From: Cryptomeria japonica | Lineage: Eukaryota; Streptophyta; Pinopsida; Cupressales; Cupressaceae | Direction of reading: 5' to 3' | Length of the DNA: 64,000 nucleotides | NCBI RefSeq assembly: GCF_030272615.1 | Contig: NC_081409.1 | Coordinates: 876,811,594 to 876,875,593 of the forward strand | Position numbers and translations under genes: made by a program | The notes under the pieces: model-generated | Database searches by the model: none | Told to the model about the DNA's origin: nothing | Seen by the model: the letters and a program-made list of their open reading frames with translations, nothing else | Shown here: one piece after another, positions 9,541-21,730 of the stretch | Layout of the letters: each line of letters opens with the position of its first letter | How positions within the stretch are numbered: the stretch's first letter is position 1

Positions 9541-10520
9541 TGTATCATCCTAAAATTTCACCCCTTTGCAATTTTGACCACATTTGGGGTCCTCAGCTTA
9601 GTGCCTATATCTCCATGCTTGATTAGGACCTATTTATGCCCCCACCATGCAATAATGCCTTATTTTCATATTTTCATCTTGCTGGACCCTTAACCTTGGC
9701 CCAATTATGGGGTTGGACTAGGGTGTGATGTCAACCATAGTCCTCCCCAATCGGGGTCCATTTCAAACCTTAGGTCCTATCTTGAATTGGAGAGGGAAAC
9801 CTTTCCTTGTGTCGGCCTATGTTGAAAAATTAACATAATTGATGATAGGGAAAGTATATAAGGAGGTCTTCCCCTCTCATTTGGATATAAGGTGAATATA
9901 CATTCATGATATGTGAAATTGGGAGCACAAGCAATCAAGCGATCAATCATTCAAGAATTGAAGTATTCACCATCAAGCATTTCTAGAGGTCTTCAAAGTT
10001 GCATATTCATCATCTATCCATTGTGGAGCAACATTACATCATTCATTTGCAAGCATGTGGGTGTGATTAGGGTTTTGTCATGTTCATTCCATTTCATACT
10101 ACATATGTGATTACATTCAAGAAGCAAAGCATCATTATCATTCATTACAGATTTGAGGTATACCTTTCCATCATTTATTTCAAGTATTTGCAATATTTCA
10201 TTCAAGGTTGATTCCAAAATGGGGTTTTACTTAGGCAAACCCCTATTCCCAACCTACTTCCCTTTATTTCTATGTACAGGAAATAGGTATGGAGTGGTAC
10301 TCTTCAGAATAAGCTTCATTCACATAGACACATCAACCCTTTTTGACATGCGAAAAGTTCAGAGGACCGTGGTGCTGCGTCATGGTCCTGACTTTTTAGG
10401 ATCCCTTTTGAGGGTTAGATCCAATTCGACTTATACTACTTAGATCTAGGTGCACGTGAAAATCCTGCATCTGTAGCTCACTGTTTTCTCAGTTTTTCCT
10501 CCATTTTTTCAATATGTTAC
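9541..10520 (+). mobile_element. LTR of the second element (solo or 3' LTR, right limit unresolved)
   Basis: Begins TGTATCATCC after a polypurine-like tract. A TATA box (tatataagg) lies at 9855-9863, as expected for U3 followed by R. No second copy is in the window and no TSD could be assigned. Sequence of similar character continues to about 11.1 kb, so the LTR may be longer than given. Confidence 0.45.
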
Positions 10521-11099
10521 CTAATTCAACATTTCAACTTACAAAAGAGGAAACCCAAATCAATCTAATCCACTTAGTATTCAGTCCTTATATGATTTGT
10601 GAATGAATCTAGTGTATTCTAACCCTCTTTTGAATGTGAAGGTCCCAAGTAAAAATTGATTTGGTGATTTCTCTAGGTTCTATGTTGCAAATTGCCAAAT
10701 CAAAATTTCCCCCTTTTATAGGACTATGTTGAATCGCCTTTGTGTTTGACAATTGTTGGTTGGAATTTTGGGAAACAAGTTTACATGACCTCTTGAATAC
10801 ACTTCTAAACCTTTCTATTAGTTTGGACACCCTTAGGACTAGGGCACTGAGCACATTGGTCAAACATTTCTAGCTCTACATTGCAACTACAGGTTCCTCT
10901 CTATGTCTCATTTCTAGATTTGAGCTTCTGTGTTGATTATCAGTTTTATATTTCACTATTATTGCTAAAAGTCATCATTTTTCTATCATTTAACCTAGTT
11001 CATTTACATACATCACACAAGCTCAAATCCACAACAATAAAAAAGGAGTCATAAACCCTTGGTGTTCAACTCTCATATTAGGACTATAGTTAAATCTAG

Positions 11100-14000
11100 T
11101 TTATGCATCTAATGATATGCCATGGAGATTTGAGATGTTAGTTTGCACTATTGGGTTAGGATTTCATTTCCTACATATCAGTAAAAAGTACATTTTAATA
11201 ATATCAGGATAATGATAGGTAGACCCCTTTGTAAAAGTTATTAAGAAATTACGATAAATATTTTTGAAGTAAAAATAAAGCAGATTTCACAATATAATAA
11301 ATGTTACGTGGCCTTTTATGTTCATATGTATAATAGTAATTTATATAGGAATATTATGTATTTTTTCCATCAAAGCTCTTATTTTTTATGACAAAGGTAA
11401 ACCGAGTCATGCGTGATGTTTATTTGAGATTCTTGAAGATGCCTTCTTTGGTACATGCTTTGCTAGTGTGGGTTACATGATCATTATAATTTACAATCTT
11501 TTGTTGGTAGCTTGGATCATAATCATGTCTATTTTTGGGCAAGGAGTTTAGATTATCATTTGTATATAAAGATATTAGTTTTTACATGCACACATATAAT
11601 ATATAAATGAAATAATGGGAATATTATGATTCAACGTTTGAATGTTTTCTCATCCAATTTAGTTTAAGTTGAATATATATTGTTCTTGATATGGAACAAA
11701 TATGGTTGAAATTGATTATTATGTTGGTTACATTCATTATTCAAAAAAATATTTTTTGAAATTGATTGTATTGTTAAGAGCATTTGGATGGCATTTGAAT
11801 ATTCATTATATTGCTATTATTATTTGTGTGGTAGTCATTGTAATGTTGTCCAAGAAATTGTTAATTTGGAAAGGGTATGTACTCATAAGCTTGAATTGTG
11901 AATTTCAATTGGTTAAAATATTAGTTATTACTATAGTTAATTAGTAGTGTCCACATCATTTGATACAAATCCTTTAGAACTACATGATCGTAGTTCCACA
12001 ATTTAAGTAATTGAAGGTGACTAGCTTAGGTGAATATTTTATGGGTGATAATTAGAACTTATTTTGTAACCCAAATGTTTTAGTTTTGAGTTTTCTAATT
12101 ATGATAAGAATCAAAACAATACATTAACATGTTGCATATTTAGATATATTACAAAACCAATTTAACTATCATAATTAAATGAATTATTTAATAATAATAA
12201 AAAGATTGCAAGATATTATAACTAAAAAATAATATTTAAAAAAAAATATTTATTTATTTTAAAAACATCTCATCAAATAAATTTAATACCATTATTTATA
12301 AATTTACCTTTTATTCATCATGAAAACAAAATTAATAATTATTTATATAACTAGATATATTATTTTCTAGTTATAAATCTAAATTATGATGTATTTAAAT
12401 AAAAAAAATTAAAAACTTATGTTAAACAATTTTTTTAGTGAATTGATCACATCATAAATTAAATTTTCTCTATTAGAAATGCTCAAATGCAATTTAAACA
12501 TGAAAATGAGCTCACACATTTTGACCAAAAATTTATTTGGAATATTATAGAGTATGAAAGCTCAAACCTTTAATGTTATTATATGCAACTATTTATTTAA
12601 TATTATTTAATTTTACTATAACACCCACGTGAACCAAATATCTTATTCGGCTAAAGTGTGCTGTGATGTGTGAAAGAGGGAAATGTACGTTTATTTTAGG
12701 GTCACGTGAGAAGAGTGAAATGTACATTTATTTTAGGTCACGTGAGAAGAGTGAAATGTATCTTTCTTAAACACGTGAGAATGATGATCTAAAAATTAAT
12801 GGATGTGCCAACCTTTCATTTTAAGAAAAAAAGTTTGGGCACTTTTTATATGAATAGATTAATTGGACTTATATGTTCTCTACTTTTTCATTATAATAAA
12901 TTTTGATGATAAATTTTGATGAGAGATAATTATGTTGGAAATTCAAGTTTTTATTTTAATATTTTAATTTTATATTTAATTTAAAATTAGAGAATTTTTT
13001 TTTTTAATTTGATGGATTTACAATTTCTATTTTGTTTATCATAAATCAAATTTCTTTAATGTGTTAGGAAAATATCAAAATATTGAAGTAGAGTTATTGA
13101 TGACAACATATTTATGAGAGCAATGGAGGGTCATAAATGTTCTAAAGGCTACCAAAAATGCAAATTGCTAAAATGCAGAAAATATAAAAAGAAAAATGTT
13201 TTATATTTCTTATATTTGACCATTCAAATGCCATTGAAATGTTCCTTGACCTCTATTAGATCATAAGGCATCTTTGAATTGTTTTGAATCTACCAAAGAT
13301 GAGTGCCTAAATTGTAAATTCCAAATTCTATTAAAGGTTATAGATGTAAGACTATCTTCTAAAAATAGTCTAAAAAGCTATGACCAATTTATTGGAATTT
13401 GTACCATCTTAGACACGTGGATTTGGTATATATCTTTGGAATCCACTTTTAGTTTGTGGTTTGATATTTGCACTTTTTGAAATCAAAATGATGGTTGTAA
13501 TCAATAACCCTTCTAATCACTAATGATGGTCTATATATTTCTCTATTTTAATTTATGAGCTCTAATAATACCCCAAGGATGGTTTGAAAAGTCATACCCT
13601 TTAATAACTATTTTAATGTTTGTTAATTACATTCATTTATGCATATATTTTTACTATTTATATTAATATTAAAGTTTATTTCATGGGAAAAAGTCTCTTA
13701 ACAAAACCAATTTCTTTTAGAACACAATGCACTATAACGCTCTACACAAGTGCTAGTTCTATTATTCTCAATACAAGTTCTTACCATACCCTAGCCAGGA
13801 CCATCCAAGGTATACATTGTACCCCGAGTTGGACACATATCGTGTTGCCCCTTCTATAATGCTCTTAACCTGCCAACCCAAAATCTTGTCCTTTGTAATC
13901 TCTCCAATCAATTCCCCCTAAATAATTAGTTTCTTATGCGTTTCAAATAATAGCCCAAAGGGTCGTTCAAACTGTCACACCCTTTCACAAATGATATTTC

Positions 14001-15549
14001 ATTCCAATTATTGATTGTAATCATCCCATAAACTCACTTTAATAATCATTTTATGTTACCTTGAAAGTAAATCTTCTCTTTATTATAATTTGTTTACATC
14101 TTTTGAGGAAAAAGTCTCATGACAAGTTTTTTCATTTTCATTTGAATCTTGGTAGCACAACTTCCAAGAGCCATAACTTTTGACTCGAGTGTCTGATTTT
14201 TTATTATAATATGTCATTGGAAAACTTACAAAGAGATCTACAATGCCAAAACTATCTCAAGATCATTTCATCCATTTTTTGAGCTTTTATGATACTTATA
14301 AGGCCATCAAATTGGAGTCTAAAGCTTTATAAGAAAAAATTCTCAAGACAAAAACTTTAATATCTCCCAAAATGGTATAGGATATTGAGATAATTCTTTC
14401 ACCATTCACTTGATTTTTTAATTTCACTTCTTGCAATAAATTTAAGGCCCATACAACCATTTAGACCAGCTTACTAAAAATAAAAAATGAAATTTTTGGC
14501 ATGTTTAAAACTTTTGACTGTTCTACACCTTTCAAGTGTCATCATGGGCTCCAAAACAACTAAAGAAACTTACCAAACAATTTCTTTTTCTTTTTCTTTC
14601 GGGTGATGCAAGATTTATCTTACACCACATGTGGATTCTCCTATATACTAGAGATATATTCATGCAATAGGTGGCATAAGGAAAAAGGTGTAGATTGATC
14701 AATATTGAAGAGTATGATATAGAGGTCAAAATACCCAAGTTAATCAAGGGTCAAGGCCTAGCCAAATTAATGACATATAAATTTGAATGTAGTTGAAGTA
14801 TACTAGCTAAAATTTGACTCATCTTTTTCTCTATGTCATTGTAAATTTTAAAGTGATTTTCCCAAAAGGAAGTGACAAATGTTCCAACAATTGGAGATAT
14901 TGTTATGAAATAACAATCTTCCTCTCCATTTGAGAGTGATAGCTCCCTTGTATTATTTGGGTCTTAATTTTTTTTGTGTACTTCTAACCTAAAAGTACTT
15001 TAAAAGGACAAAATATAAAACTAAAGGGAAATGAATAATAGAACCCCATTGGAAAACATGCAAATACCAAATAAGATTCATGACTAATAACATTTATAAA
15101 AGGTTTTCATAACAAAGTATGTTTTGATATGCAATGATGATGAAAGAAGGGTAACAAATCTTGACATACAAAGAGATGGGTAATTCCGGCACATTCAAAC
15201 CAAGTTACCAAAACCTTATCGTGTTTCATTACATCAATTGCATAGATTATAAGCATTTCAATAGATGCAAATGATTTCCACATAGATAAAACAAATTACC
15301 AAATTGACATATGAAAAGCCAACAATAATAAATCATAATTACATCTAGAACATGTACAAGCTAAATGGATTTCTTATTATTTTCATAAAATTATATAATA
15401 TCAAAAACTCTTATGTACAAAGTGTCAACACAAAAGTCATAAAAATGTCTTTGTATTTAAAGTTCTCTAGAGTTTCCACCTTTTTTAAATCCCCCTTTAC
15501 ATTACAACCTTATATTTATAGGAGCTTTTTCTTGATAACTATCAAGTTG
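11100..15549. other. AT-rich intergenic DNA
   Basis: No coding region is supported; ORFs here are short and low in complexity. It contains a G-box cluster (12625-12778), a short tandem repeat (12679-12757), poly-T/A runs, and a diverged duplication with similar phrases near 13,570-13,700 and 13,950-14,120 (gggaaaaagtctcttaac versus aggaaaaagtctcatgac). It is the target DNA of the element at 15,555. Confidence 0.6.
12625..12778. promoter_or_regulatory. Cluster of four CACGTG (G-box) palindromes
   Basis: CACGTG occurs near 12,626, 12,703, 12,739 and 12,772, all within 154 bp of AT-rich DNA. Two are inside a ~37-bp tandem repeat (12679-12757) with unit gaaatgtacatttattttag plus tcacgtgagaagagt. 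CACGTG is the core site of plant bZIP and bHLH factors. No adjacent gene was found, so any function is open. Confidence 0.45.
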
Positions 15550-15554
15550 TAACT
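15550..15554. repeat. Target-site duplication TAACT, left
   Basis: TAACT directly precedes the TG of the left LTR and matches the five bases after the right LTR (23221-23225). Confidence 0.95.
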
Positions 15555-16730
15555 TGTTGGCATTTTTGATGTTTATGTTGTGATTGTCATTGATGGACAC
15601 ACACTTGTATTGAGATCCCCTTTGTATGTATGAGCTAGAGCTCAACCGGTATTTGTTCCAACCGGTATGTTGTATTCTAGTCTTTAGACTATTGATGATT
15701 TTGCAGAATGTGTTTCCTGGTCTGAAGCAGCATGTCGACCCCAAGTGGTTCGTAGATCTCAAGCGATATGAGGAAGCAAAGCGGCATAACACATTCTTAC
15801 CAGTCTTCATTTTTGTCAAACCAACAACCGATATTTTGTATGAACCGGTAATACTTTGTGATGAGTTACCAACCGACATTTTGTGATGAGTTACCAATCC
15901 ACTAATTAATTGACGGTGCCGACACACTGACGGTGCTTTTTGTGTCGTGTTACTGAGTATGTCTAGATTCATTGAACCTAGGAAATTGTAATGTAATCCT
16001 ATTGGACCGACATGAAATTAGATTCCTTCAAAAGGACATCATGTCTAGGGTTTCAAGGAGTTGTCGAAAGGGTTTATGTTGTGTTAGGGTTTAAGGTGAT
16101 TGTTGAGTTGTTGAAAGAGCGATCTTATTTGAGAAGATCAAGTTGTAACTGAGAGAGAGATAGAGAAGACCGAAGTAATGCTAGAATGCATTAGCAGTGA
16201 AATATACTGGATCTAACCAAGCAGTTTGTGCTATTAGATAGATCAAACACTTGTTGATTACTCACATCTTTGACAAGTCTGTAGCCCTTAACCGGGTAGG
16301 CCCAAAAGCCTTTGTAAAATCCTCTAACAAGGTGGTTCACCTCTATGAATCTAAAACCCTCTAACAAGGTAGTCTTTAATCAGACTTATCTCCTAACAAA
16401 GATTGAGATTCCTAATAGGATCTGTTCTGGTGAAGAAAATTGTAAGACCTTAACCGGTCTGACCTTAACCAGTCTGGTTTCTATTCTGCAGATAGTGACT
16501 TGTGAGTTCCATCTCACCGTGGTTTTTCCCATTTGGGTTTCCACGTCAAATATCTTGTGTTATGGTTGTATTGCTTTTGTGGGTGAATGCTTTACTTGCA
16601 TTTTGGTTTGCATGTGTGATAACCGGTCTGTTTGTTAAATTGTTTTACCGGTTTGTCTTCAAACTGTTTAAGTGTTTAAGTACAGAGATTTTTGGCATAC
16701 TAATTCACCCCCCCCTCTTAGTATTCATCA
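15555..16730 (+). mobile_element. Left LTR of element 1 (1,176 bp)
   Basis: Runs from TGTTGGCATTT to TATTCATCA. It is nearly identical to 22060-23220. Over the first ~600 bp I count roughly two dozen differences, almost all transitions. It has one extra 15-bp tandem duplication near 16,455-16,480 (ggtctgaccttaacc) that the right LTR lacks. A C8 tract sits 15 bp before the end. Confidence 0.95.
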
Positions 16731-16732
16731 AT

Positions 16733-16744
16733 TGGTATTAGAGC
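16733..16744 (+). other. Primer binding site, initiator-Met tRNA type
   Basis: TGGTATTAGAGC begins two bases after the LTR. It differs by one base from TGGTATCAGAGC, the usual complement of the plant initiator-Met tRNA 3' end. Confidence 0.9.
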
Positions 16745-16780
16745 CTACCTTTCTATAATTTTAACCACTTGGAAAGAGAT

Positions 16781-18054
16781 ATGGAGGAATACACCTTGAG
16801 GGAACTTACTCAACGACTCACTCAGTCTGAGCAAGCCTATGATGATCTTATGGTCAAATACAAGGCATCTCAAGCAAGAAGGAGAGAACATGCAGAGAAG
16901 CTGATGGAGCTATTTGAAAGTAGTTCTGAAGATGAAGCAAATATGGAAGCCATGATTACAAAAGTAAATAAGCTGAATGATTCAAACTCCAATCTAAGAA
17001 AGGAGTTGGAGGGATTGACTATCCGGTTTAGTCAAGAGCTTGAGAACCGGATAAAAGCTGAAGATCTGGTAAAGGACAGAGATCATGAGATCTCCAAGTT
17101 GAAACAAGAGATTAGTGCACTAACTGCTCGCCTTCATGAGAGTAGAATGGAAAAAGGATTACAAGATGAACTGAACATAGCCATCTCTGAAAATGAAAGC
17201 CTAGTGGAGACAAATACTGCTATTTCCAAAGAACTTTCTGAGTCAAAGGAAATACTTGCTAAGTTCAGCAAAAGTACTGTTAAGCTAGAGCAAAAGCTTG
17301 AGTCATCAAGACCGGTAAAGAATACCAATGGACTTGGTTTCTTTGGACATGAGGAAGGAGAATCATCAGGAACAAATGTTGAAGCATCAAAGAAGCAACC
17401 GACACTCAAAAGAAAAGGTAAGCAAAAATTCAAACCTGTTTGCTTTAACTGTCTTAAAGAAGGACATTTGCCAATGTATGTAGGAGCAAAGCCTACAATA
17501 ATTTTCCTTATTTTATCAACAATGTACCTAGATCCAATAAGTTCAATGGTCATTGTTATGCAAGCAACAAGTTTGGGCATAGAGCATCTGAATGCAGGTC
17601 TGTCATGAATAATACCAGAAGATATCCTTAGAGGACCCAAGGAGCTGGTCCAAAATCTTTTGTGAACCAGAACCCTAACTGGTTTAATGCTTACAATTAT
17701 CAGTCAGGCAACAATGGTTATCAACCGGCAATCAGATGGAGAGAAAACTGTTGGATTTGTCATGGACATGGTCACACTACTGCTACATGCATAAGGAAGA
17801 ATGAAAACATGAACAATGGACCTTGGAGAGCACTTGGATTGGTTTGCTATCACTGCAACAAACCGAGTCACATTGCAAGATTCTGCAGAAGCAGAAAGAG
17901 TATATTTGATGATATACTGGTCACTCAGAAAGGAGAAATTGATGTTCAAACAGTTCAAGCGGACATGAACAAAACCTGGAGGAAGAAACCAACAATGTTG
18001 GAAGAGGAACCGGTTTCTGCACCTAGTGTGGAAATATCGAAACTGACAAACTAA
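16781..18054 (+). pseudogene. Gag-like protein of element 1: coiled coil plus four zinc knuckles
   Basis: ATG at 16781, 37 bp after the primer site. Residues 1-185 are strongly charged heptad-rich sequence (TLRELTQRLTQSEQAYDDL at the start), predicted coiled coil. A Lys-rich stretch follows, then CCHC-type zinc knuckles: CFNCLKEGH (its last Cys lost through a frameshift near 17,472), CYASNKFGHRASEC (second Cys changed to Ser), CWICHGHGHTTATC and CYHCNKPSHIARFC. After the frameshift the frame has a TAG at 17629-17631 and ends with TAA at 18052-18054. Zinc knuckles bind RNA in retroelement Gag proteins. The long N-terminal coiled coil replaces a recognisable capsid domain, which is unusual. Confidence 0.85.
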
Positions 18055-18501
18055 GCTCCAAAGAGGCTTAGGGGGAGCAAACGGCGAAATGATTGTGAAC
18101 CCCCGATTACACTAGTAAAAGACCTTAACCGGTATGTAATACCTGTCGCTTGGTAGAAGACCGGAAATGGTAAAAGAGGCAAATTAGGGTTTACGCCCTA
18201 ATAAAGGAGCATTAATGGTGGTAGGTGAGAGACATGTATAAAAGCATATTTCAAATCATTTCTCACTATCTGTTTTCGAGCGAAGAAAAGTTTTTCAAAG
18301 TGCAGAGCGAAGAAAAGGCGATTTGAGCTAAGATTTCAAGAAATTGACAAGTCTTGAAGGAGATTCAAATTCAGTTTGCAAGCAGTTGTGGAAAACACAA
18401 AGCGGTGATTTGGCAACCGACGAAGAGTGAAGTAAAGCAGAATCAGGAAGCCCTAAATTTGCATTTTAAAGATATTTTTCGTGTTCTTGAAATACTTTAC
18501 A
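18055..18501 (+). promoter_or_regulatory. Spacer between gag and ORF2 with possible internal promoter
   Basis: About 450 bp without ORF. It has a TATA-like tgtataaaagc near 18,235, then gagcgaagaaaag repeated twice before the ATG at 18502. Element 2 has a comparable spacer with gagcgat repeats before its ORF2. Separate transcription of ORF2 is an inference. Confidence 0.4.
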
Positions 18502-21500
18502 ATGGCTTCCGCATCTCATACCAGTCCGAGTACATCAATTGAGTCGGAAAGTTTCATTCAAAGGAAGTCCAAATATAATGCCTTATCACAAGTTCCGGCT
18601 GGAGTCATAGTTGAAGAGGGTATTTCAGATTATATTGATTGCAAAATAGAAGACCTAGGGTCTTTGGCGATTCACACCCAGTTAGGTTTATTTTGCGGCA
18701 AGGACAAGAAAATCAAACCGGAGTTTAGTATCCTAGAGAAGAAGAAACTCCATAATGCAGTATACTTTCTGGAAGATTTTACGGAGGATCACATCAAGAT
18801 CATTTTGAGTAGAGTCCATGGTGACAAAATGTACTTGGAGAGGACGCATGATATCATGCCATAGGAAATTCATGCAGTCACCAGTTTCTGTAACACAGGG
18901 GAAGTGCCAGCCCTAAGAACAGTAAGCAAAACGGAAATGGCCAAGCTCACCGGTTCAACAAGTGACTCATGGGGTATGATAGTTAACCCTATCAAGGATG
19001 ATCTGGTGAAATACGCTTGCATGGTGATAGGCTACAAAACATTCTCAGCCAGCAGGATTAATTTTGTATCTGCCGCAATGGTAAATGCCGCTTACCAGAT
19101 GATTAAAGAGGACGCATCATTTGACTTATGCACCGGTATGCAGAGGCAACTCCTGTCTATTCTAAAGTCGATTAAACAAGATAATGCACTGAGATTCAAG
19201 TTCGGACAACTACTGGTTGGGTTGTTTTTCTATTTCCAAGGCTACTTTCCTGGAGTAGGAGATGTCCAGTGGTCTCCTGACCAACTGGTAACCAAGCAGA
19301 TCAAGGAAAGCATACAAGCCATTGGAACCGGTTACCCTGAGGTGCTGAACAAATATTTTGATGAGTTCAGAAGGAAGATGAGTCAAAGGGTAAGGATCTC
19401 AGGTGACATCGTTAAGAAATATGAAGATGACATCTGTTTCACCATTCAGGTGGACAAATGCTTAATGGAGGCTGTTGAGCCTAGAATGGAAGAAGTGGAG
19501 CCAATGGGCTATGAGGTGATGTATGATATGCTGGAAGGGTATGCCTCAATCCTTATTGCTTCACCTCTTGATCCTAAGGCTAAAAGGACCAGAACCTACT
19601 TGGAGAGGATTGCACCGGCTGAGGAACCATCTGTTAAGAAAGGAAAAGAACTGGCAACAAAGAAAGCCAAGGCAGTGCTTGCAGCATCGACACCGGCTAC
19701 TACTGCAACTCCAAGAGTGACCAAGCGGTCACTTGCAAAGAAGAAACCGCAAGTGGCACCGACAAAAGTCTTCAAAAGAAAAATAAAGACTAAGTCAAAT
19801 GAACCAGACTCCGAAGATATTGAGTCTGATGAAAAGCCAAAGAAGGCTAGATAGACAAAGAAAATGAAGAAGAATGAACCGACAACATCCGCACTGGTAA
19901 ATATTGATATCTCCTCATACAAACCTTTGACACATTATCAAAGGACAATAAAGAATATTAGGAGAAAATTACTTCATGATTTAGTAGATTATTATGATGA
20001 TTTTAGTGATGAGGAGAAAGAAGAAGTATTACTGGAAATCATTATTTATTTGTGTAAAAATGACCGGTCGCCATCAGAGATTAAATCTCAGACACCAGAT
20101 TCTTTATATAAAGCATTAGATAATAAATGGTGCATTGCCATTGAAAAAGAATAGGAGATTAGGGAGAAAGTCTTTTCACAGTACTTTCCCGACCTCTCAA
20201 ATTCAGAATTATTTGATATTTTGGATCAGAATAAAGTAGTCTTCTTCACAAGGAGAAGAAGACTCTGGCTGTTAGAGGGGAGAATTGATGATGTTGAAAA
20301 AGACACTCATCAGCATATGGATTATGCTATCAATTATCACAAAGCACGAATGGCCAACTTGAAAGCGGAAAAAGAACTGGTTGTATCCAAACTGGATGAA
20401 GTTTTTGATGAAGAAGGAAACCTGGTTGAAGAACCAATCGACACTATTGATGTCGATGCACTGGACATAGAAGATGTCACTCAGGACATACCTTTTGAAG
20501 GAACAGAACAGAGGCAACAAGCCGAACAGGGCAGTAAGCAAGCCAAGGACACACAGGAAGTGGCTAAAGAACAAGAAGAGAAGAAGAAGAGGGATGAAGA
20601 TGAGAAAAAGAGAAAAGAGGAAGAGGAGAAATGAAAAAATGAAGAGAAGAAGAAGCAAGAAGATGATAGGAAGAAGAAAGAAGAAGAGGATAAGGAAGAA
20701 AAGAAGAAGAAGGAAGAGGAAGAAAAGAAAGAAGAGGAGAAGAGGAAGGAAGTAGAGAGGAAAAAGAAAGAAGAGGAAGATAAGGCACAAGAACAGAAGA
20801 AGGAAGTAAAGAAAAGGAAGAAGGAAGAAGCAGCAAGGCAGCGGAAGCAATGAAGAGCACATAGATGGTGACTCCGAAGGAAACCGGGATTCAAGCCAAA
20901 CCGGTTGATATCTCTAGTCCTATCGATCTCCAGTCTGCAAGTGAGTCAGATCTTATGCAGAGCATCAAGGTTGCTCAAGAGTGCCTTGAAATCATATGAA
21001 GGAAAATGGAGCAAGATATCATTCAAGCGGCTGTAGACACCCTTACCGGTTTGATCCCCGATACCAATTTTCCTATCACTGAATCATCACTAGCATAGCT
21101 CAAACTACTATATACTGTAGTGGATGATCAAGTGCAGAGCTTGGAACAAGCAGCTGAGGCAAATGTCAAGAAAGAGCATCAAAAGGCTCTTAACATTGCT
21201 CTGGTGAAAAAGTTGAATGAGCTTCGGTCTGAACTTCTGAAAGACCAAAAGGATATAAGGGACGCTTTGGATGAGGGAAACTTGCTACTAAGCAAAATCT
21301 GTCAACCCCATCTATTTTGCGATGACGTGCTAACTCAGAAGCAAAAGATTCAAATGGACTTACAGTCCTACTTGAGCACGTTTAAGCCACCCTATGATTC
21401 CTTTGCAACTTATGGGCAAACCGTTCACCGGTTCCAGATGCAGTCAACCAAAATGGAGCAAGAGATCAGTACATGATCTAGAGATTTGCAGGAGCTACAA

Positions 21501-21730
21501 CTGGTTTTACTTCCATGTCCGCAAATTCTTCAGAAGTGTTATCTGAACCTAGATGCCTTGACAGTTACGCAGGAGCTGAGCACAGTTGATGCCATGGAGG
21601 AATAGGTATCCCAGATGCAAACAGAGAAAGAAGTGGCCACCTCCCTACTTGAGTCCTGGTCTCTATCCATGAAACAATTTTTGTAGGACTATAAATCGGT
21701 TTTTGACAAGTATTATTCATTGTTGTCATA
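18502..21730 (+). pseudogene. Unknown ORF2 of element 1 (about 1,070 codons, in-frame stops)
   Basis: ATG at 18502 in context ACAATGGCT. One frame is open to about 20,850 apart from TAG at 18862-18864, TAG at 19852-19854, TAG at 20152-20154 and TGA at 20632-20634. It then shifts to another frame, ending near 21,730. The N-terminal ~350 residues form a conserved domain (VIGYKTFSASRINFVSAA, FYFQGYFPGVGDVQW, EPMGYEVMYDMLEGYA). A Lys/Ala-rich basic segment follows near 19,600-19,850, then a Glu/Lys-rich helix encoded at 20,560-20,850, and a C-terminal coiled coil. I recognise no RT, integrase, protease or envelope motif. The homologue in element 2 (from 57005) shows that this ORF is a real component of the element type. 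Confidence 0.75.
20560..20850 (+). repeat. Purine-rich tract (Glu/Lys-coding)
   Basis: About 290 bp are almost entirely A and G on the plus strand, made of gaa, gag, aag and aaa codons. It encodes the charged helix in ORF2. It could adopt unusual DNA structure, and the minus strand gives spurious Phe/Leu/Ser-rich ORFs. Confidence 0.85.

Noticed and set aside
15502-15972. 156-codon minus-strand ORF in the LTR of element 1, repeated at 22010-22477
   Set aside because: Within an LTR and duplicated with it; no domain or start context.
20272-20894. Phe/Leu/Ser-rich minus-strand ORFs of 100-200 codons that look like membrane proteins
   Set aside because: They are the antisense of the Glu/Lys-coding purine tract of ORF2, which explains both length and composition.
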